This document shows, one piece after another, positions 31,865-35,585 of a DNA stretch of 35,585 nucleotides; positions within the stretch are counted from its first letter, which is position 1; each line of letters begins with the position of its first letter. The notes beneath the pieces were generated by a model. The model was given only the letters and a program-made list of their open reading frames with translations, was not told the origin of the DNA and did no database searches. Both the position numbers and the translations under genes were made by a program. This DNA comes from Priapulus caudatus. Lineage: Eukaryota; Priapulida; Priapulimorpha; Priapulimorphida; Priapulidae. The DNA lies in contig NW_014577221.1 in assembly GCF_000485595.1 (NCBI RefSeq), positions 265,397-300,981 on the forward strand, given 5' to 3'.

Positions 31865-32292
31865 CTATGCATGTATACGCATAATATACGGTGATCTTCA
31901 CATTAGGTAGACTGCCGCAGGCATGCGGCAATGCGCGCATTGAAAATGAAAATTAAAAAATTTCCCGCAACATACGGTATGTATTTGGCTGTAATACTAA
32001 TAGCCTGTATAACCGCGTAAATTTGGCCGCGTAAATGGCCGCGCAAATTTGCGCAAATTTTTTATATAATATTGGCGAATAACATATATATCAAAAATAT
32101 TTTAAGTATCCTCAGCTAAAGCAATACCCATCTAGCTTTAATTGCGCTACTCAGCAAAAAATAGTCTGAATAATTAATTTTAGCTTCTAAAAATCAATTC
32201 TCAAGTACAGGATCCCATTGTGGTCGTCTCATAACAAAATATTGATAAAGTAGCCGCTAGGTGGCGAAACACATAACACATAATATTTATTG

Positions 32293-32328
32293 TGACGTCA
32301 CGTTGCTAAGGAGCACGTTGATAGCAAC
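32293..32328 (+). promoter_or_regulatory. CRE palindrome and RFX-type half-sites upstream of SPMIP1
   Basis: TGACGTCA occupies 32293-32300, 153 bp before the SPMIP1 ATG. GTTGCT follows at 32302 and GTTGATAGCAAC at 32317-32328. The first is a full CREB/CREM site; the others resemble RFX half-sites. Function is inferred from sequence only. Confidence 0.45.
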
Positions 32329-32452
32329 CAGGTGTGCTAACACCGCAACGCAGCGCTCAATCATTTCCGCGAAACACGATTATTGATTTTTACCTGCGAC
32401 TGCTATCCTCTACGCTGCCTGTTGCCCACTCACCATTCGGCAATCCGTCAGG

Positions 32453-32804
32453 ATGGGTCGGGAACTGAACATGGACACGCAGAGGCAAAACTTCTGGAAG
32501 GAATCCGTCGAGAAAGAGGCGATGGTTCGACTAATGTGGTATGAAAAATACGGACACGAGTTAGAGGACTGGATCGGCCCTGGCGCGCAAGCAGGCCTAC
32601 TAAAAAAAACTGACGAAGATCCCCAAATAGAGGCGACAAAACTTCCGAGCATCTCAACAAAAAAGTACCACAAGAGACAACCAGATAAGCGCGGCACGCT
32701 GCTAGAACTCGCGAATAGCAAAACCGGAGAAAATTTCACGTGCACCATGCGCCCTGTCACGCCGAGAACAAGAGACACTTTGTATAAAGGTTTCAGCAAA
32801 GAAG
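32453..32804 (+). CDS. SPMIP1: Sperm microtubule inner protein 1 (ATP6V1FNB), first coding exon, 3'-partial
   Basis: SPMIP1 is a small protein lining the lumen of sperm axonemal doublet microtubules. The exon opens with MGRELNMDTQRQNFWKES, close to the start of the human protein as I recall it (LNMDT, RQNFWKE, then a WY.KYG motif; here WYEKYGHE). It also has the downstream PVTPRTRDTLYKGFSKEG block. A donor gtaaga follows at 32805, leaving 117 codons and one base. The human protein goes on with a second block ending in an SxxYGW-type motif; I found no such exon before the window ends, so the gene probably continues beyond it. The start ATG is the first in frame. A consensus CRE lies about 155 bp upstream. 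Confidence 0.72.
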
Positions 32805-33248
32805 GTAAGACTAAGAGTAAGAGTGCTTGTTTCCGCGTTCGTTAAACTGAAAAATCGTGACTATAAATACATTATTATAAGCAATAACATCGTGTGTATA
32901 AAAACTATAAATAGCTAGGAAAACGGTAATTTTATATAAATATATACATGTGCGTTACAAGAAAGCGTGCGTGGTGTCATTAGCGAGTGCATATCATTTT
33001 ACGAAACCGATGTTTATCGATATGCATGTATGTACTACTACTTGCTATATTCACTTGCTGACCCAAGTGGCAAGCCACCATTAGGCAAATAATTATTGCA
33101 AGTGGAACGTTAGCCTCTGGCTTTACCGAGCTTGTAATTTCCACGGTAAGCTATATAAGGCAGGTAGGTGTATTATTAATGCCCCTGAGCTTTCACGTGC
33201 GACCTCTGCTCAGTTAATACCAACCCAATATCGTGCATGTCTTTCATC

Positions 33249-33262
33249 GTTTCCATGGTAAC
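33249..33262. promoter_or_regulatory. Consensus RFX X-box in SPMIP1 intron 1
   Basis: GTTTCCATGGTAAC matches the 14-bp X-box pattern (GTNNCC, 2 bases, GGNAAC) bound by RFX factors that drive ciliary genes. It lies 445 bp after the SPMIP1 exon, inside the first intron. Confidence 0.5.
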
Positions 33263-33465
33263 CGGCTGCTCTCATAGATAGCGTTGGTTTCTGACATAAA
33301 GCTATAATTGATTCTGGCCAGGTGAGTCTGAATTGCAGCGCCACTTTGGAGCAGAGTAAATGCGTGCTATCAGCGCTCGGCTCCACCTCTACCTACCTGG
33401 TTACATCGTTAGCACTTGCGCTATATACGATACCGTAAAGAAGTGCATTTGAAACTATTCTCGAG

Positions 33466-33673
33466 CAGGGCCGTACGCAGCAGGGGGGCAGCAGGGGCAG
33501 TTGCCCCCCCTAGAGATTTTCAGAGTATGCCTTTTAATGGGACAAATAGGGCAATAGAGGGCGTGGGGAGTACCTTTGCCCCCCCTACAGAAAATTTCCT
33601 GCGTATTTGCCCCCCTACAGAAAATTTCCTGCGTATTTGCTCCCCTACAGAAAATATCCTGCGTACGGCCTTG
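33466..33673. mobile_element. hAT-like MITE with exact 8-bp target duplication
   Basis: Ends CAGGGCCGTACGCAG and CTGCGTACGGCCTTG are flanked by TTCTCGAG on both sides (33458-33465, 33674-33681). Three 30-bp tandem units (33581-33670) each contain the subterminal CCTACAGAAAATTTCCTGCG. Confidence 0.85.
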
Positions 33674-33681
33674 TTCTCGAG

Positions 33682-34781
33682 AGATAGCACGTGTGTACGT
33701 TTTTTTTGTACGATTGGCTTGCAACGGTAGCCTCGCTGTGTACATTACGGAAAACAGTAGGGCTGGCAAGTGCTTGTTTTTGCTCATACGCCTTCAGGGT
33801 GCATGCGTAGCAACGGGGGAGTCCATTTACTCTGCGGAGGGAAAATCTTTTCTCATGTCAATACCGTAATCAGATAAGGCAGGCGAATAAAAGGCGCTTT
33901 TTAAATTGCATCAAATACCTGGCCAGCTGTTCGTGTGCCGGCGGTACTGTCATCGTTGGTACTGTTTGTCATCATACACTGACGCCTATATGTAAACGGT
34001 TTAATTGTGAGCGGAAACATAATGTGACACAATTGCCTGTATCGGAAGCCTAAATGTATTTCGCGTTTATGTCGCTATCGCCTTCATTGACAGCTGCAGC
34101 ATTTTAAAAATACCCAAAAGGGGAATGCGTATGAAATGTGATCTGATATAACGATGCTGAATGAAGCCTGGGGTGTGAGTTTTCACTCTTTGAGTTCTAA
34201 TTTGTCAATACAACGAATAAAGACGTGATCATGTGTTTGCTGAAAAGTGTACTATTTTCGTAGCCACGCCGATGATATCGATATTGACGTTATCATCCAC
34301 GGAGACTCGGTATATAAACGATAGGTATCAAGAGTACATTATAGAGATGTTATCTTATGATTATGTACTTTTGACAGATATAGAATAGAGAATCTCTATT
34401 CTATGTCTATCTATAAACCAAACGAGGGTACGCGTGAATAGGGTTCAGTCACGGAGAGCCAAATATTTTCGCGTACAATACGCGCACAAAAACTCACCGG
34501 TTTGCGAGATGTATTCAAACGAGGCGACTCGTAGTCAGGGATTAGGGCTAACTCGTTCGGCTCCACTCACGGACCTCTGACATTAGTCTACTCTGCGAGA
34601 ACACGTTGCCTACTATAGCATAGTGTTACTAGTGCTACTATCAGGACTAAATTATAGATATTTTACGATCTAATAGGCCTATAATTTACTCCTTATAGTA
34701 TAGTACTCCTACTAGTTTATTCTAGTATTATAGTATACTATTAGTATAATTTCGTACTAGTACTACTGCTAGAGTAGTAGG
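33682..34781. other. SPMIP1 intron 1 or downstream sequence, no exon seen
   Basis: A perfect 12-bp-arm hairpin lies at 34382-34406 (ATAGAATAGAGA). TAG/CTA-rich palindromic tracts cover 34610-34780. I looked for the C-terminal SPMIP1 exon and did not find it. Confidence 0.4.
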
Positions 34782-34783
34782 CC

Positions 34784-34877
34784 TACCAAGAGCTAATAAT
34801 ACCTTTATTATTAGGTAATAATTATTATAGTTATTATTATCTAGGTATTATTATCTAGGTATTATTAGCTCTTGGTA
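34784..34877. repeat. Foldback with perfect 21-bp arms
   Basis: TACCAAGAGCTAATAATACC... (34784-34804) pairs with 34857-34877. The right-arm sequence recurs after the 34910-35258 element at about 35265-35300. Confidence 0.75.
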
Positions 34878-34909
34878 TAGTACCCTTATTATTATTAGGT
34901 AATATTACA

Positions 34910-35258
34910 CAGGGTGCGAAATTAACGGAAGTCCGTTGTCAAATACTCCTTGATTTACTGTCGGACTACCTGATTTGACATATGCAGGAGTCCGTGTGAC
35001 TCCCTGAAAATTCTGCCATACTAACTAGTTCGTTCTAGAGCACGGCCTCATGGAATTGCCGTATTTTTTTCAGCCAATGTCCAAGGAAAATTTGGCAGAC
35101 GTGCAACCGCATGAATCTTCAAAATAAGCACATGCGTTGTTAATATTTTTAATTTTGAACTTCAGACTGCGGACTTCCTCATTTTGCCGCGGCCTGCCTC
35201 TTTTTGAGGGCAGGGAGTCCGTTGGACTCCCTTGTTTAAAAGTTAATTTCTACCCCTG
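34910..35258. mobile_element. hAT-like MITE (CAGGGTGCGAAATTAAC ends)
   Basis: Ends CAGGGTGCGAAATTAAC and GTTAATTTCTACCCCTG match at 14 of 17 positions when inverted. Two internal hairpins (GGAGTCC...GGACTCC types) lie near each end. No clear duplication. Confidence 0.55.
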
Positions 35259-35524
35259 AAATTTATAGGTATTATTATCTAGGTATTTTAGCTCTTGGTA
35301 ACTAGTACTAGTACTCGTACTGTGGTCGAAGATGCTACAGACAGTGTCTCGACTCCTTCTGCCATTTGTGGCCGTCGCTAATGTTGCCCCCCCCCCCGGG
35401 GGGATGACGGATTGTGAGCGGGGACGTCGCGCTTCCTGCACGCGGACGCCTTCCGTTTACCGAGACACTGCGTCGGCATCTGAGCGGATGCAGTCAGCAT
35501 CAAATATACTCTCTCTTGCTCGCG

Positions 35525-35526
35525 CG

Positions 35527-35575
<49 letters not shown>

Positions 35576-35585
35576 GCTCTCTCTC
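35525..35585. repeat. (CT)n microsatellite at the window end
   Basis: CTCTCT run to the last base; a C9-G6 run also lies at about 35386-35403. Confidence 0.95.

Larger units (their letters stand above)
30311..32292. other. Intergenic region between FBXL5 and SPMIP1
   Basis: It must hold the FBXL5 promoter at its left end (CpG-containing, 30311-30370). It contains (TA)n and (GT/GC)n at 30903-31095, (TAA)n at 31390-31435, a degenerate tRNA-like block near 31445-31525 on the minus strand (B-box-like GGATTCAATCC), and a hAT-like element at 31574-31734. No gene seen. Confidence 0.5.

Overview
The window is invertebrate animal nuclear DNA: split genes with GT-AG introns, vertebrate-like orthologues, and AT-rich non-coding DNA packed with small DNA transposons, foldback repeats, microsatellites and telomere-like (TTAGGG)n patches. 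I cannot place the species; a marine, probably lophotrochozoan-type, invertebrate would fit, but that is inference. There is one 25-base assembly gap (10242-10266).

Four host genes can be read. (1) EEF1AKMT2 (METTL10), plus strand, 3028-6582: five exons of an eEF1A lysine methyltransferase, with the N-terminal exon(s) not found. (2) MFSD3, plus strand, 6769-15258: four exons, complete (428 aa), an acetyl-CoA-transporter-like major facilitator protein. It starts only 186 bp after the EEF1AKMT2 stop. (3) FBXL5, minus strand, 30310-19943: ten coding exons, complete (675 aa), the iron- and oxygen-sensing F-box adaptor that targets iron regulatory proteins. Its haemerythrin iron ligands and C-terminal Fe-S cysteines are all present. 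(4) SPMIP1 (ATP6V1FNB), plus strand, 32453-32804: first coding exon of a sperm-flagellum microtubule inner protein, running out of the window. MFSD3 and FBXL5 are convergent. FBXL5 and SPMIP1 are divergent, about 2.1 kb apart.

The rest is mostly mobile DNA. A piggyBac transposon (12315-14578) lies in MFSD3 intron 3 with 16-bp terminal inverted repeats and TTAA target duplications; its transposase is broken by frameshifts. Non-autonomous elements include a MULE-like element with a 9-bp duplication of telomere-like DNA (360-808), a hAT-like element with an exact 8-bp duplication (33466-33673), hAT-like elements at 1250-1427, 31574-31734 and 34910-35258, two pogo-like elements in FBXL5 introns, and a Helitron-like family (three copies) carrying nuclear-receptor-type direct repeats. 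Several families occur once in each orientation in different introns.

The four genes do not form an obvious pathway. The most biologically interesting points are the tight EEF1AKMT2-MFSD3 tandem with a splice-acceptor-like site in the gap, cilia/sperm-type promoter motifs (CRE, RFX X-box) at SPMIP1, transposon-borne DR1 motifs, and a set of short hairpins that share only an outer CAGGAGT heptamer.
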